Source: Clostridia bacterium | GTDB taxonomy: Bacteria > Bacillota > Clostridia > Oscillospirales > Acutalibacteraceae | NCBI GenBank assembly: GCA_017473165.1 | Contig: JAFUNA010000003.1 | Coordinates: 1-64,000, forward strand | DNA: 64,000 bases | Direction: 5' to 3' | In this document: piece by piece, positions 7,959 to 16,449 of the stretch | Layout of the letters: every line of letters begins with the position of its first letter | Numbering within the stretch: the stretch's first letter is position 1 | Position numbers and translations under genes: made by a program | The notes under the pieces: generated by a model | Told to the model about the DNA's origin: nothing | What the model saw: the letters and a program-made list of their open reading frames with translations, nothing else | Databases searched by the model: none

Positions 7959-10900
7959 ATGTTTACGGAAAGACAAACCGAGCGAATGCTCGATAAACTC
8001 AAAAGATTCGAAAGAACTCTTGATCCGATGCTTTTCAAAAAGGCAGCGGTGATTGATTCCGTTCTTGCTTATGAAACAACAGACAGACTTTATGAAGTTC
8101 CCGATGATTCTCTTTGCTCACCCGTCAAAAGCGGCTGGATTTGGGGCAGCGAGGAATCCTTCTGCTGGTTCAAGGCAGAATTCACCGTTCCCGAGGAGCT
8201 TGACGGCAAGAATATTTTTGTAATGCCCCACACAGAAGGCTATGAATCCCTTCTCTGGGTCAACGGAAAGCCCTTCGGCACGTTCAACACAAAAATTGTT
8301 TTTACGGGTCACGGAAACCATTACTGCGACCTTGTAAAAATGGGTGTCAAGGCGGGAGAAAAGATTGATATTGCCCTTGAGGTTTATTCGGGGCACAAGC
8401 ATCTCGGCACACAGCCTCTTGAAACCAACAGACTCATCAAGGAATACAGATATCATTTTGACGGGCTTGACATCTGCGTTAAGGATGACTTTATTCAGGA
8501 ATTTTATTTTGATTTGAAGGTTGTCAACGATTTGCATGAGAGCCTTCCCGATACCTCATTCAGAAAAGGCGAGCTTGTCAACGCACTCTATGAGGTTCAC
8601 AAAAGGCTTTATTATGCCTTTGACGATATTGACAAGGAAAGCTTCAGAGCGGCTATGAAGGAGGCACAGCCCTTCTTAAAGGAAGTTCTTGCGGTTGAAA
8701 ACGGTCCCGAAGCTCCGACGGCGGGAATCATCGGCCATTCTCATATGGATACCGCATGGCTCTGGAAGGCTACCGAAACAATAAAGAAATGTGCAAGAAC
8801 ATATTCAAACCAGATTTCGCTCATGCAGCAGTATCCCGAATACAAATTTGTTCAGAGCTCTGCCTGCCACTGCGATATGATTCGCAAGCATTATCCCGCA
8901 CTTTTTGAGGACATCAAGCATAAGGTTGCGGAAGGCAGATATGAGCCCAACGGCGGCGTATGGGTTGAATGCGACTGTAACATAACCTCGGGTGAATCGA
9001 TGATAAGACAGTTTCTTTGGGGTCAGAGATTCACAAGAAAGCATTTCGGCTTTACCTCAAACTCATTCTGGCTGCCCGACACATTCGGCTACAGTGCGGC
9101 AATTCCCCAGATTATGAAGGGCTGCAAGGTCGATTATTTCCTTACCACCAAAATCGACTGGAATGACACAAACCATTTCCCCTATGACACATTCTATTGG
9201 CAGGGAATCGACGGCACAAAGGTGTTCACCCATTTCAACAAAACAATCGGCTTCCCGATTCCCACCGTTTTCCGTGATACGATTTCGGGAGATGTGAAGC
9301 GTAATAAAACCGTCAACGAAAGAAGTGTTACCAAAAAGCGTCTTACCGCATTCGGCTACGGTGACGGCGGCGGCGGACCCATGTACGAAATGGCGGAGTG
9401 CATACGCAGAATGGAAAACCTCAACGGTTGCGCAAAGCTTAAATACTCAACCGTCGGTGAATTCATGCAGGAGATGGAGAGAGAGGTCAAAAACCCCTCA
9501 ACCTATGTGGGCGAGCTTTATCTTGAGCTTCACAGAGGCACGCTAACAAATCAGCATAACATCAAGCACAACAACAGAAAGGCTGAAATTGCACTTCATG
9601 ACCTCGAATATCTGACCGTAAGCAATGCGGTTAAAGAAAACACGGTTGCGGATAACGAAAAAATCAATCCGCTTTATGAGGATTTGCTTCTCAATCAGTT
9701 CCACGACATTCTTCCCGGCACCTGCATTCCTTCGGCACATAAGCTTTCTCTTTCCCAGACAAACAAGCTTATCGAAACTGCGGACAAGCTCATAAAAGAG
9801 GCTGTAACGGGAGAAGGAAATGCCGCAACGGTAACAAACACGCTTTCGTTTGACAGATGCGACCCGATTTTCCTTGAATGCGAGGAAGGGTTTATTGCCG
9901 ACTGCGACTGCAAGCAGCAGGCATATAAAAATCTTGACGGCAAGAACATTCTTATTATCAGCGGCTTGAAAATCCCCGCATTTTCAACCGTGAAAATCAA
10001 TCTTATCAAGGGCACGGCAGATTCGGCAAGTGAAATCAGCGTTTCCGAAAACGGAATTTCAACTCCGTTTGCCGACTTTAAGTTTGATGCGAAGGGCTAT
10101 ATTGAATCCTGCGTTGACAAGAGAACAAACAGAGAAATCCGTGGCGACGGCTATGCCCTCAACACCTTCCTTATGGCGGAGGACCTTCCCACCGCATGGG
10201 ATAACTGGGATATCGATGCCGACCTTGACTGCAAATTTAAGGATGATTCCGTTCTTCTTGAAAGAGAAGTAGTTTCGCAGGGTGCTGCGGCGGTTATCAT
10301 CAGAAGCAAATACCGGATTTCAAAGAAATCAACAATCACACAGGATGCGATTTATTTTGCTGATACAGCCGAAGTAAGATTTGATACACTCATGGATTGG
10401 CAGGATAACCATCGCTTCCTCAAAGCTGCATTCGATACAAACATCAAGAATAATTTTGCACGCTTTGAAATTCAGTACGGCAACGTTATGCGACCCACAA
10501 CAAGAAACAATTCCGTTGAAAAGGCTAAATTTGAGGTTGTCAACCATAAGTATACCGACCTTTCCGAAACCCGTTTCGGCGTTGCAATTCTCAACGACAG
10601 CAAATACGGCATAAGCGTTGAGGGCGGCAATATGCGTCTTTCACTCCATAAGGGCGGAACAAGACCCGACTACGAGGGCGACCTCGGACTTCACAGAACG
10701 GTTTATTCCTTCCTGCCTCACAGCGGCTTCGGCATGGAAAACGTTATCAGACCCGCATATGAGCTCAATGTTCCCGTTGTCAAAGGCAGCGGAGATTTTG
10801 AAGCAAAAGCACTTGTTTTGCCCAAAGCTGAGAACGTTATTGTTGAAGCAATAAAGCCCTGCGAGGACTGCGAAAAGGCATTCATTGCAAGATTTTATGA

Positions 10901-11057
10901 AGCAGAGGGAACATATGCAAGCTGTCCGCTTGAATTCTTTGAGGGTGCAAAGAAAATTGAAATAACCGATATGCTTGAAGATGTTGAGCAGGAGCTTATC
11001 GGAAACGAGCTGACCTTCAGACCCTTCGAAATCAAAACACTCAAAATTTCATATTAA
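7959..11057 (+). CDS. Alpha-mannosidase, glycoside hydrolase family 38
   Basis: A 1032-residue enzyme. An N-terminal beta-rich domain (residues 1-250) precedes the GH38 barrel. GHSHMDTAWLW contains zinc-ligand candidates His262 and Asp264. WLPDTFGYSAA carries the probable nucleophile Asp374. A three-helix middle domain and large C-terminal beta domains complete the family layout. No signal peptide is seen, so it should act in the cytoplasm on imported mannosides or mannose-containing glycans, which fits the symporter just upstream. It has its own promoter, RBS (AAAGGATG) and a terminator at 11065-11099. Linkage preference cannot be read. Confidence 0.93.
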   Translation: MFTERQTERMLDKLKRFERTLDPMLFKKAAVIDSVLAYETTDRLYEVPDDSLCSPVKSGWIWGSEESFCWFKAEFTVPEELDGKNIFVMPHTEGYESLLWVNGKPFGTFNTKIVFTGHGNHYCDLVKMGVKAGEKIDIALEVYSGHKHLGTQPLETNRLIKEYRYHFDGLDICVKDDFIQEFYFDLKVVNDLHESLPDTSFRKGELVNALYEVHKRLYYAFDDIDKESFRAAMKEAQPFLKEVLAVENGPEAPTAGIIGHSHMDTAWLWKATETIKKCARTYSNQISLMQQYPEYKFVQSSACHCDMIRKHYPALFEDIKHKVAEGRYEPNGGVWVECDCNITSGESMIRQFLWGQRFTRKHFGFTSNSFWLPDTFGYSAAIPQIMKGCKVDYFLTTKIDWNDTNHFPYDTFYWQGIDGTKVFTHFNKTIGFPIPTVFRDTISGDVKRNKTVNERSVTKKRLTAFGYGDGGGGPMYEMAECIRRMENLNGCAKLKYSTVGEFMQEMEREVKNPSTYVGELYLELHRGTLTNQHNIKHNNRKAEIALHDLEYLTVSNAVKENTVADNEKINPLYEDLLLNQFHDILPGTCIPSAHKLSLSQTNKLIETADKLIKEAVTGEGNAATVTNTLSFDRCDPIFLECEEGFIADCDCKQQAYKNLDGKNILIISGLKIPAFSTVKINLIKGTADSASEISVSENGISTPFADFKFDAKGYIESCVDKRTNREIRGDGYALNTFLMAEDLPTAWDNWDIDADLDCKFKDDSVLLEREVVSQGAAAVIIRSKYRISKKSTITQDAIYFADTAEVRFDTLMDWQDNHRFLKAAFDTNIKNNFARFEIQYGNVMRPTTRNNSVEKAKFEVVNHKYTDLSETRFGVAILNDSKYGISVEGGNMRLSLHKGGTRPDYEGDLGLHRTVYSFLPHSGFGMENVIRPAYELNVPVVKGSGDFEAKALVLPKAENVIVEAIKPCEDCEKAFIARFYEAEGTYASCPLEFFEGAKKIEITDMLEDVEQELIGNELTFRPFEIKTLKISY

Positions 11058-11064
11058 ACAAAAA

Positions 11065-11099
11065 AGGGACTGTCCGATAAAATCCATCGGACAGTCCCT
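11065..11099 (-). terminator. Convergent terminator between mannosidase and DUF3798 operon
   Basis: Perfect 14-bp stem AGGGACTGTCCGAT / ATCGGACAGTCCCT with a seven-base loop. The T-run (TTTTTTG) lies on the minus-strand side, so it ends the minus operon best. The stem can also stall the plus transcript. Confidence 0.88.
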
Positions 11100-11112
11100 C
11101 TGCATATATTTA

Positions 11113-12300
11113 TTATTTTATAACCTCAAATCCGGGGCAATATGCTGCGAAAGCGTTGTTAAGACCAACGTTGTATGCTGCGGCGGTGAATTTCTTTTCG
11201 TCGGCAGCCTGATTGAGTCTTGAAATAACATTTTCTGCAAGGTTTTCGCTGTTGGTTGTGCCGTTGAGAATGTCAAATGCACAGTAAACAGCGCCCTCAA
11301 GCAGAGTTGCGGCAAGGGGGAAATTGTAAACGCTGATTCTTGCCTTGCTTTCGGTGTCAGCCTTAACAGCTTCCTTGAGAGCCTTGATATAAGCGTCAAC
11401 ATCCTTTATTTCAGCGGGCTTTGCTGCTTCATAAACCTCGCCTGCACCGTTATATGCGGTGGGGAAGGAGGGAGCAACGTAAATCATGCCCTTCTGCTTT
11501 GCAATTTCAACAAGAGTTGACTGAACGGAGCTGTCGGTTGAGAAAAGAGCAACGTCGGAGCCTTCAATTTTGTTGTTGAGCTCAAGTCTTGCAACGGCTT
11601 CCTTAATGTAATCCTGTGCACCCTTGATTTTTGCTGCCCAGTTGGGGTCAACGCCGTTGTCGTAAACATATGAAATTCCCTGCTCCTTGCAGGCAGCTTC
11701 GATTGCGGCATTTGCGTTTGCAAGCATATTGTTTTCGCTGATATGGCGGTTAAGCGAGAAAACAACAAAATGCTTTGCACCCTGCTCCTTTGCGTTTGCA
11801 ACGATATCCTTTGCAGCGGCACTCCAGTCAGCACAAAGAACAAGGTCGGCAGCCTGTGCAATGTTATCAATTGATTCCTCGGGCTCGATGCAGATGGTCT
11901 TTATGTTGGGATTCTTTGCCTTTGCAAAAGCAATTGCGTTGAGAGTGAACTGTGTTGCTCTTGCGTAGATGATTGTACCGATTGAAGGGTCGGCAGCAAG
12001 CTCTTCGGAAAGAGTCATAATCTGGGGATTGCCTGCAACAAGAATGCGGCTGTCAGGATATTCCTTGACAACGATGTTGTCGGGATATTTTGCGGCAAGC
12101 TCCTGTGCTGCTCTGTAATCCTCGGGATACTGTGCTTCGGGAGCAACAAGAATTGCAACCTTCTTTTCGGGAAGTGTGATTTTTTCTGCATCGGGAAGCT
12201 TTGATTCATCATTGTTTTTGCAGGCTGCAAACGAGAAAATCATAACGATTGCAAGCATTGCTGCGATTATTCTTGCAAAAACGGATTTGCGGTTTTTCAT
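11113..12300 (-). CDS. DUF3798 lipoprotein, periplasmic-binding-protein-like
   Basis: A 395-residue exported lipoprotein. The signal peptide ends in the lipobox FSFAACK, with Cys about residue 27. The mature part alternates beta-alpha units (KKVAILVAP, GTIIYARATQF, NIKTICIEPEES, KHFVVFSLNRH, SDVALFSTDSS) like a type I periplasmic binding fold. This matches what I recall of DUF3798. The ligand is unknown. It is last in an operon after a GH2 enzyme and a WYL-type regulator, with 18 bases to the upstream gene, so it may bind a sugar or signalling ligand. No ABC permease lies nearby, which argues for sensing or delivery to a distant transporter. Confidence 0.75.
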   Translation of the reverse strand: MKNRKSVFARIIAAMLAIVMIFSFAACKNNDESKLPDAEKITLPEKKVAILVAPEAQYPEDYRAAQELAAKYPDNIVVKEYPDSRILVAGNPQIMTLSEELAADPSIGTIIYARATQFTLNAIAFAKAKNPNIKTICIEPEESIDNIAQAADLVLCADWSAAAKDIVANAKEQGAKHFVVFSLNRHISENNMLANANAAIEAACKEQGISYVYDNGVDPNWAAKIKGAQDYIKEAVARLELNNKIEGSDVALFSTDSSVQSTLVEIAKQKGMIYVAPSFPTAYNGAGEVYEAAKPAEIKDVDAYIKALKEAVKADTESKARISVYNFPLAATLLEGAVYCAFDILNGTTNSENLAENVISRLNQAADEKKFTAAAYNVGLNNAFAAYCPGFEVIK

Positions 12301-12318
12301 AACTTTTTACCTCTTTAC

Positions 12319-13296
12319 TTATTTAAAATTTTTACCTTTTTCTTCAAACAGGTCAATCAGAAACTGCGGCGACACGATTTCGATTTTGTCGCGGTGGATA
12401 AACAGCCAGCCGAGAAGGTCAAGGTTAATCGCCGTCAGGGCTTTTGCAACGCAATATCCTTCCTTTGCGGATTTTCTGAAGGAAACGGGCGAAGAAAAAT
12501 GGTTTTCAATCAGCTCGGTATATTCGCTTTTGAATCGGAGAATGAGCCATTCGGTTGAATGAAAGCTTGATTTTGAGCGGTAGCCGTCAAAATAGTTGAC
12601 CAGCGTTTTCGGGTCATAATCAAAGCTGAATGCTTTTTCGTTTGTTGCTTCAACAGACTTTATTCTGTGAAGGTTAATGAATTCTGCCGATTCCTGATTT
12701 TCGCTGCGAACAAAAACGAGAGCCGTTGAGCCGTATGAAATCGCTATTTCAAGCGGGTTTACGGTTAAGGTTTCAAGCGTTTCCGCTTGGGAAAAGCTGT
12801 CGCCGGGAACGATTCTTGAAACAACAAGCTCAACCTTTTTCTTATCTCTGATTGCAATTCTCAAACTTCGCAGAATATCAATTGAAAATTCACGTTTGGG
12901 CGAGATTGCATTCAGATTTCTTGTTGTTCCGAGAACAAGGTCGAGGGTGGGCAGACAGGTGTTCCTTTTAAGATAATTTGCTATGTATTTGATATCGTTT
13001 TCCGAAACAAAGTCGGAAGAAAAAATTGCTTCGAGAATAAGGTGAATTGCATACTGTGAATAGGATTTTGCGAGATAATAACCTTTTTTCGGACTTGACA
13101 CGCTGATAATTTTAAGAGTTGTCAGATTAACAGCCTTGATGTCAGAAAGGATTGTTCTGACAGAAACATCATAACCGTATTCCTTGAGCTTTTCTGCAAT
13201 TTCTTCAATGGAAAGAATGTTAAACTCGTCGGAATACATGGTCAGAATTTCAACAAGACAAAGCAGACGGGCTCTTGCGTTTTGTTCCTGTGCCAT
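12319..13296 (-). CDS. WYL-type helix-turn-helix transcriptional regulator
   Basis: A 325-residue regulator. The N-terminal winged helix spans about residues 8-72 (LSIEEIAEKLKEYGYDVSVRTILSDIKAV). A middle segment and a diverged WYL-like domain at about residues 160-230 follow (VNPLEIAISYGSTALVFVRS, INLHRIKSVEATNEKAF). WYL domains bind small effectors or nucleic acids. The gene lies 27 bases after the GH2 stop and 18 bases before the DUF3798 gene, so it probably controls this operon. Whether it activates or represses is unknown. The WYL triad itself is not intact. Confidence 0.72.
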   Translation of the reverse strand: MAQEQNARARLLCLVEILTMYSDEFNILSIEEIAEKLKEYGYDVSVRTILSDIKAVNLTTLKIISVSSPKKGYYLAKSYSQYAIHLILEAIFSSDFVSENDIKYIANYLKRNTCLPTLDLVLGTTRNLNAISPKREFSIDILRSLRIAIRDKKKVELVVSRIVPGDSFSQAETLETLTVNPLEIAISYGSTALVFVRSENQESAEFINLHRIKSVEATNEKAFSFDYDPKTLVNYFDGYRSKSSFHSTEWLILRFKSEYTELIENHFSSPVSFRKSAKEGYCVAKALTAINLDLLGWLFIHRDKIEIVSPQFLIDLFEEKGKNFK

Positions 13297-13323
13297 TTCT
13301 CAACCTCCTGTTCGGCAGACTGA

Positions 13324-15090
13324 TTAATAAGTTAATTTTTTGTTTACCTCGATAACCGTGTCTGCATCAAGCTTAAGAACCTTTCGGTCATAGCTGTAAA
13401 TTCCGTTAACTTCAAATTCAACGTCGCTGACCTGTGTATAAACCGTTGCGCTCAAACCTCTTTTGATGAGAGGAATAATCTGCTTTTCATGAAGGTTTTT
13501 GTATGCTTTTGAAAGAGCCTCTTTGCCGGGATACATAATATAACCGAAGGAGCGTTTTTCGTTCCAGACATGGTTTTTGATGTTCCAGCTGTAGCCGCCG
13601 TATTCGCTCAGAACATAGGGTCTGCCTTTTCTTGTGAAGCTGAAGGGCGGAGTTACGGGAACTATGTATCTGTGCATACTCTTGAAATCGGGACCTTTCT
13701 GGTCATGCCAGCCGCTTGCGTGGTCAACAAATCTTGTCGGGTCAAGCTCCTTAACCTTAAGGGCGATTTCCTTTGCATCAAACTGACCCCAGCCCTCATT
13801 GAAGGGTACCCAGCAGCAAATTGAAACGCTGTTGTAAAGGTTATCGATCATTCTCCAAAGCTCCTGACGGAATTCCTCACGCCATTCGGGCTTGTCACGC
13901 TTGAATGCCTTATACATATTTTCCTTGTTATCCTTGACATGGATGCTTAAGTTGGGGAGTGCACCTGCAAGGATATTGCCTATGTACTGACCGCCGCTTA
14001 CCATATCCTGCCAGACAAGCATGCCGATTCTGTCGCAATGGTAATACCAGCGTCGGGGCTCAACCTTGATGTGCTTGCGGAGCATATTGTAGCCAAGGTC
14101 CTTCATTTTCTGAATATCAAAAATCATTGCCTCGTCACAGGGAGGAGTGAGCTGACTTTCGGGCCAATAGCCCTGGTCAAGCAGACCTCTCTGGAAATAG
14201 GGCTTATTGTTAAGACCGAGTCTGGGAATTCCCTGTGAATCATTTATGATTGAATACTTACGCATTCCGAAATAGCTCTTGACCTCGTCCTTTTCACCGT
14301 CGCAGTCAAGAATGAGCACAAGGTCATATAAAAACGGATTTTCGGGGCTCCAGAGCTTTGCATCGGGCACGGGAATTTTTGCATCTGCTGAAATTTCGCC
14401 GTCAAAAACAACCTTTTCGCCGTCAAGCACCTTTGCAAAAAGCTTTCCGCCGCATTCGCAGGTATGGTTAACCTTGATACCGATAACACCTTCGTCAATG
14501 TCGGGCACAAGCTTGATGCTTTCGATTCTGCAGTAGTTGACGGGTTCAAGCCATACGGTCTGCCAGATGCCCGAGGTTGCGGTGTACCAGAAGCCGTGAG
14601 TTTCGATAACCTGCTTGCCTCTCTGCTGATGGCCTGCATCCGTGGGGTCGTAAACCTTAACAACAAGCTCGTTTTCACCGTCAACAAGAGCATCGGTAAT
14701 GTCAAAGCTGAAGGGGTCATATCCGCCTGTGTGCTCGCCCATGAGTTTTGAGTTAACCCATACGGAGCACTGCCAGTCAACCGCCTCGAAATGAAGAAGG
14801 GCTCTTTTGCCGCTGAAATCGTCGGTTAATGTGAATTTTTTTCTGTACCAGAGTCTTTGCTCGGGAAGGAGCTTTTTGTTAACGCCTGATGCCTCCGATT
14901 CAATCGAAAACGGAACAATGATTTTTCCGTCAAAGCTTTTGGGCATTTCGGCGTTTTCTCCCGTTACGGCGTAGTCGAATTCGCCGTTAAGGCAAAGCCA
15001 GCTTTTTCTTTCAAGCTGGGGGCGGGGATACTCGGCAAGAGGACAGTTTTTGTTGATGCTGTCAAACCAGTTTGTTCTTAATCCGCTCAT
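13324..15090 (-). CDS. Glycoside hydrolase family 2 enzyme (beta-galactosidase/glucuronidase type)
   Basis: A 588-residue GH2 protein with the family order: jelly-roll sugar-binding domain (1-180, with GVNKKLLPEQRLWYRKKF), Ig-like domain (180-280) and TIM barrel. The acid/base Glu432 lies in FNEGWGQ and the nucleophile Glu496 in SEYGGY. There is no signal peptide, so it should be cytoplasmic. At under 600 residues it lacks the extra C-terminal domains of LacZ. The substrate is probably a beta-linked galactoside, glucuronide or mannoside and cannot be settled. It follows a lipoprotein gene by 24 bases in the operon. Confidence 0.88.
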   Translation of the reverse strand: MSGLRTNWFDSINKNCPLAEYPRPQLERKSWLCLNGEFDYAVTGENAEMPKSFDGKIIVPFSIESEASGVNKKLLPEQRLWYRKKFTLTDDFSGKRALLHFEAVDWQCSVWVNSKLMGEHTGGYDPFSFDITDALVDGENELVVKVYDPTDAGHQQRGKQVIETHGFWYTATSGIWQTVWLEPVNYCRIESIKLVPDIDEGVIGIKVNHTCECGGKLFAKVLDGEKVVFDGEISADAKIPVPDAKLWSPENPFLYDLVLILDCDGEKDEVKSYFGMRKYSIINDSQGIPRLGLNNKPYFQRGLLDQGYWPESQLTPPCDEAMIFDIQKMKDLGYNMLRKHIKVEPRRWYYHCDRIGMLVWQDMVSGGQYIGNILAGALPNLSIHVKDNKENMYKAFKRDKPEWREEFRQELWRMIDNLYNSVSICCWVPFNEGWGQFDAKEIALKVKELDPTRFVDHASGWHDQKGPDFKSMHRYIVPVTPPFSFTRKGRPYVLSEYGGYSWNIKNHVWNEKRSFGYIMYPGKEALSKAYKNLHEKQIIPLIKRGLSATVYTQVSDVEFEVNGIYSYDRKVLKLDADTVIEVNKKLTY

Positions 15091-15114
15091 GTGTGATTCT
15101 CCTAAAATTTATTT

Positions 15115-15684
15115 TTATGAATAGATATTGTCAAGTCTGATACTGCCGTCAACAGTAACCGCAGCAGCGTTGATAACGGTTTTTCTGCCTTTTTCGTTTT
15201 TGGCAGTTATTTCGATTGAATATGTATCTTCACCGCTTGAAGTGAATTCGGCTTCAAAATCAGTCCAGTCTGTTGTATAATCGCTCTTTTCATCGAATTT
15301 CATGTCAAAATAAAGCTTGCCGTCAATTTCGACATATCTTTTTTCGTTGAGAAGCTTATCGGCGGCTTCGTTGGTATAGGTTGAATACACCGTGTTTTTT
15401 AAATCCCCATAGGAGTGAATTTTATCGGAAACAACAGGTGCGAATGTGCCGTTTTCGTTTGTGACGGCTTTTTGGGCATCAACGGGAAGATGATTTTTAA
15501 CAAAAACCTCCTCAACAAGGAATGCGTTCGATTTAACGAGTGCACGGAGTACGGTTTTTGTACCTTCGCCGACATATTCCTCAATAACCGAGTCTTTGAT
15601 TGTCACGGAATCGGTGTCTGTTTTGTCTGAACAGCCAGCAAAAACAAAAAGAATGCAGAGAAGAAGGGGCAGAATTTTTTTCAT
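15115..15684 (-). CDS. Small lipoprotein, unknown function
   Basis: About 189 residues from the chosen start. The signal peptide MKKILPLLLCILFVFAGCS has a clear lipobox with Cys at residue 18. The mature part is beta-rich and acidic and I recognise no domain. An in-frame ATG at 15706-15708 would add eight residues but lacks an RBS; the start at 15684 has GGGAG upstream and gives a proper signal peptide. It is first in a four-gene operon with a GH2 enzyme, a WYL-type regulator and a DUF3798 lipoprotein, so it may take part in extracytoplasmic sugar sensing. Confidence 0.75.
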   Translation of the reverse strand: MKKILPLLLCILFVFAGCSDKTDTDSVTIKDSVIEEYVGEGTKTVLRALVKSNAFLVEEVFVKNHLPVDAQKAVTNENGTFAPVVSDKIHSYGDLKNTVYSTYTNEAADKLLNEKRYVEIDGKLYFDMKFDEKSDYTTDWTDFEAEFTSSGEDTYSIEITAKNEKGRKTVINAAAVTVDGSIRLDNIYS

Positions 15685-15726
15685 AAAAAAGCATCTCCCA
15701 AAGGTCATTATATTTATACATTGTAT

Positions 15727-15755
15727 ATTATATATAAAAAAACAATAATAGTCAA
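15727..15755 (-). promoter_or_regulatory. Promoter of the lipoprotein-GH2-WYL-DUF3798 operon
   Basis: Minus strand: TTGACT (15750-15755), a 17-base spacer and TATAAT (15727-15732), 43 bases before the chosen start codon. Confidence 0.8.
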
Positions 15756-15830
15756 TTATAATTGAGCAAATTTACACTCTGTTTACACCGAAATTTATTA
15801 TCTATTCAATTTTCTTTATTATTTCATTTT

Positions 15831-15996
15831 AGGGGAGGGGTCACCCCTCCCGAAAAAATTGTGCTGAATTTGCGGGACGTCGAGGACGCCGTCCCCTACA
15901 GCCGGAATAAGATTTCACGGTTAAAATCGGTCATAGGCGTAGCCTATCCGACACTTTGCACTTACAACTTTGAACTTTGCACTTAAAAATCACACC
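15831..15996. repeat. Intergenic repeat cluster with several hairpins
   Basis: This fills most of a gap of about 400 bases with no gene. A perfect hairpin GGGAGGGG-TCA-CCCCTCCC (15833-15851) is followed by the GC-rich inverted element GGGACG...CGTCCC (15874-15895). Then comes a bulged hairpin at 15926-15951 that recurs with one change at 26619-26644, then a T-rich tail with TTTGCACTT/TTTGCACTT repeats (about 15955-15985). It looks like a dispersed chromosomal repeat rather than a gene; the short reading frame across it shows no protein features. Confidence 0.65.
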
Positions 15997-16017
15997 GTAA
16001 ATCAAAGTATATCTTGC

Positions 16018-16046
16018 TTGACATCATATCATCAATATGCTATAAT
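16018..16046 (+). promoter_or_regulatory. Promoter of the metal-resistance operon
   Basis: TTGACA (16018-16023), a 17-base spacer and TATAAT (16041-16046), both perfect consensus boxes. Confidence 0.9.
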
Positions 16047-16055
16047 CAAACCAAC

Positions 16056-16075
16056 ATATGAATATATGTTCATAT
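16056..16075 (+). promoter_or_regulatory. ArsR/CzrA-type operator
   Basis: Near-perfect inverted repeat ATATGAATATATGTTCATAT just after the -10 box. It resembles the TATGAA-n6-TTCATA sites bound by SmtB/CzrA repressors, so the regulator encoded at 16099 should block transcription here when metal-free. Confidence 0.8.
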
Positions 16076-16098
16076 ATCGAATGAACGGAGCGGTTTGA

Positions 16099-16449
16099 AT
16101 GAATAATATAAAAAAAGGTCACATCTGTGACGCAATTAATCAGTCGGATGAGCCCGATATTGAGGTGCTCTATGATTTGTCGGAGCTCTTCAAAGTTTTC
16201 GGCGACAGCACAAGAATAAGAATTCTGACGGCGTTGACCGCGGGAGAAATGTGTGTGCTGCATCTTGCGGAGCATCTTGAAATGGGGCAGAGTGCGGTTT
16301 CGCATCAGCTGCGGATTCTCCGCACGGCAGGGCTTGTCAGACCCCGCAGAGAGGGTAAAACCGTTTATTATTCCCTCGACGATGACCATGTTAAAGAGAT
16401 ACTCGAAGCGGGTCTTGAGCATATACTGCATAAAGGGGGTAGGTTTTAA
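16099..16449 (+). CDS. ArsR/SmtB family metal-sensing repressor (CzrA-like)
   Basis: A 116-residue winged-helix regulator: FKVFGDSTRIRILTAL, then the recognition helix region GQSAVSHQLRILRTAGLV, the wing REGKTVYYSL, and a C-terminal alpha5 helix. That helix carries Asp95, His97, His108 and His111 in a DxHx10HxxH pattern, the zinc/cobalt site known from CzrA. Metal binding should release the operator at 16056-16075. The gene overlaps the P-type ATPase start by one base, so both form one metal-induced operon. Zinc is the most likely inducer; cadmium, cobalt or lead are possible. Confidence 0.92.
   Translation: MNNIKKGHICDAINQSDEPDIEVLYDLSELFKVFGDSTRIRILTALTAGEMCVLHLAEHLEMGQSAVSHQLRILRTAGLVRPRREGKTVYYSLDDDHVKEILEAGLEHILHKGGRF

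Noticed and set aside
15762..15986. Short plus-strand frame across the repeat cluster
   Set aside because: Its sequence is explained by the hairpin repeats; it lacks an RBS and protein-like composition.
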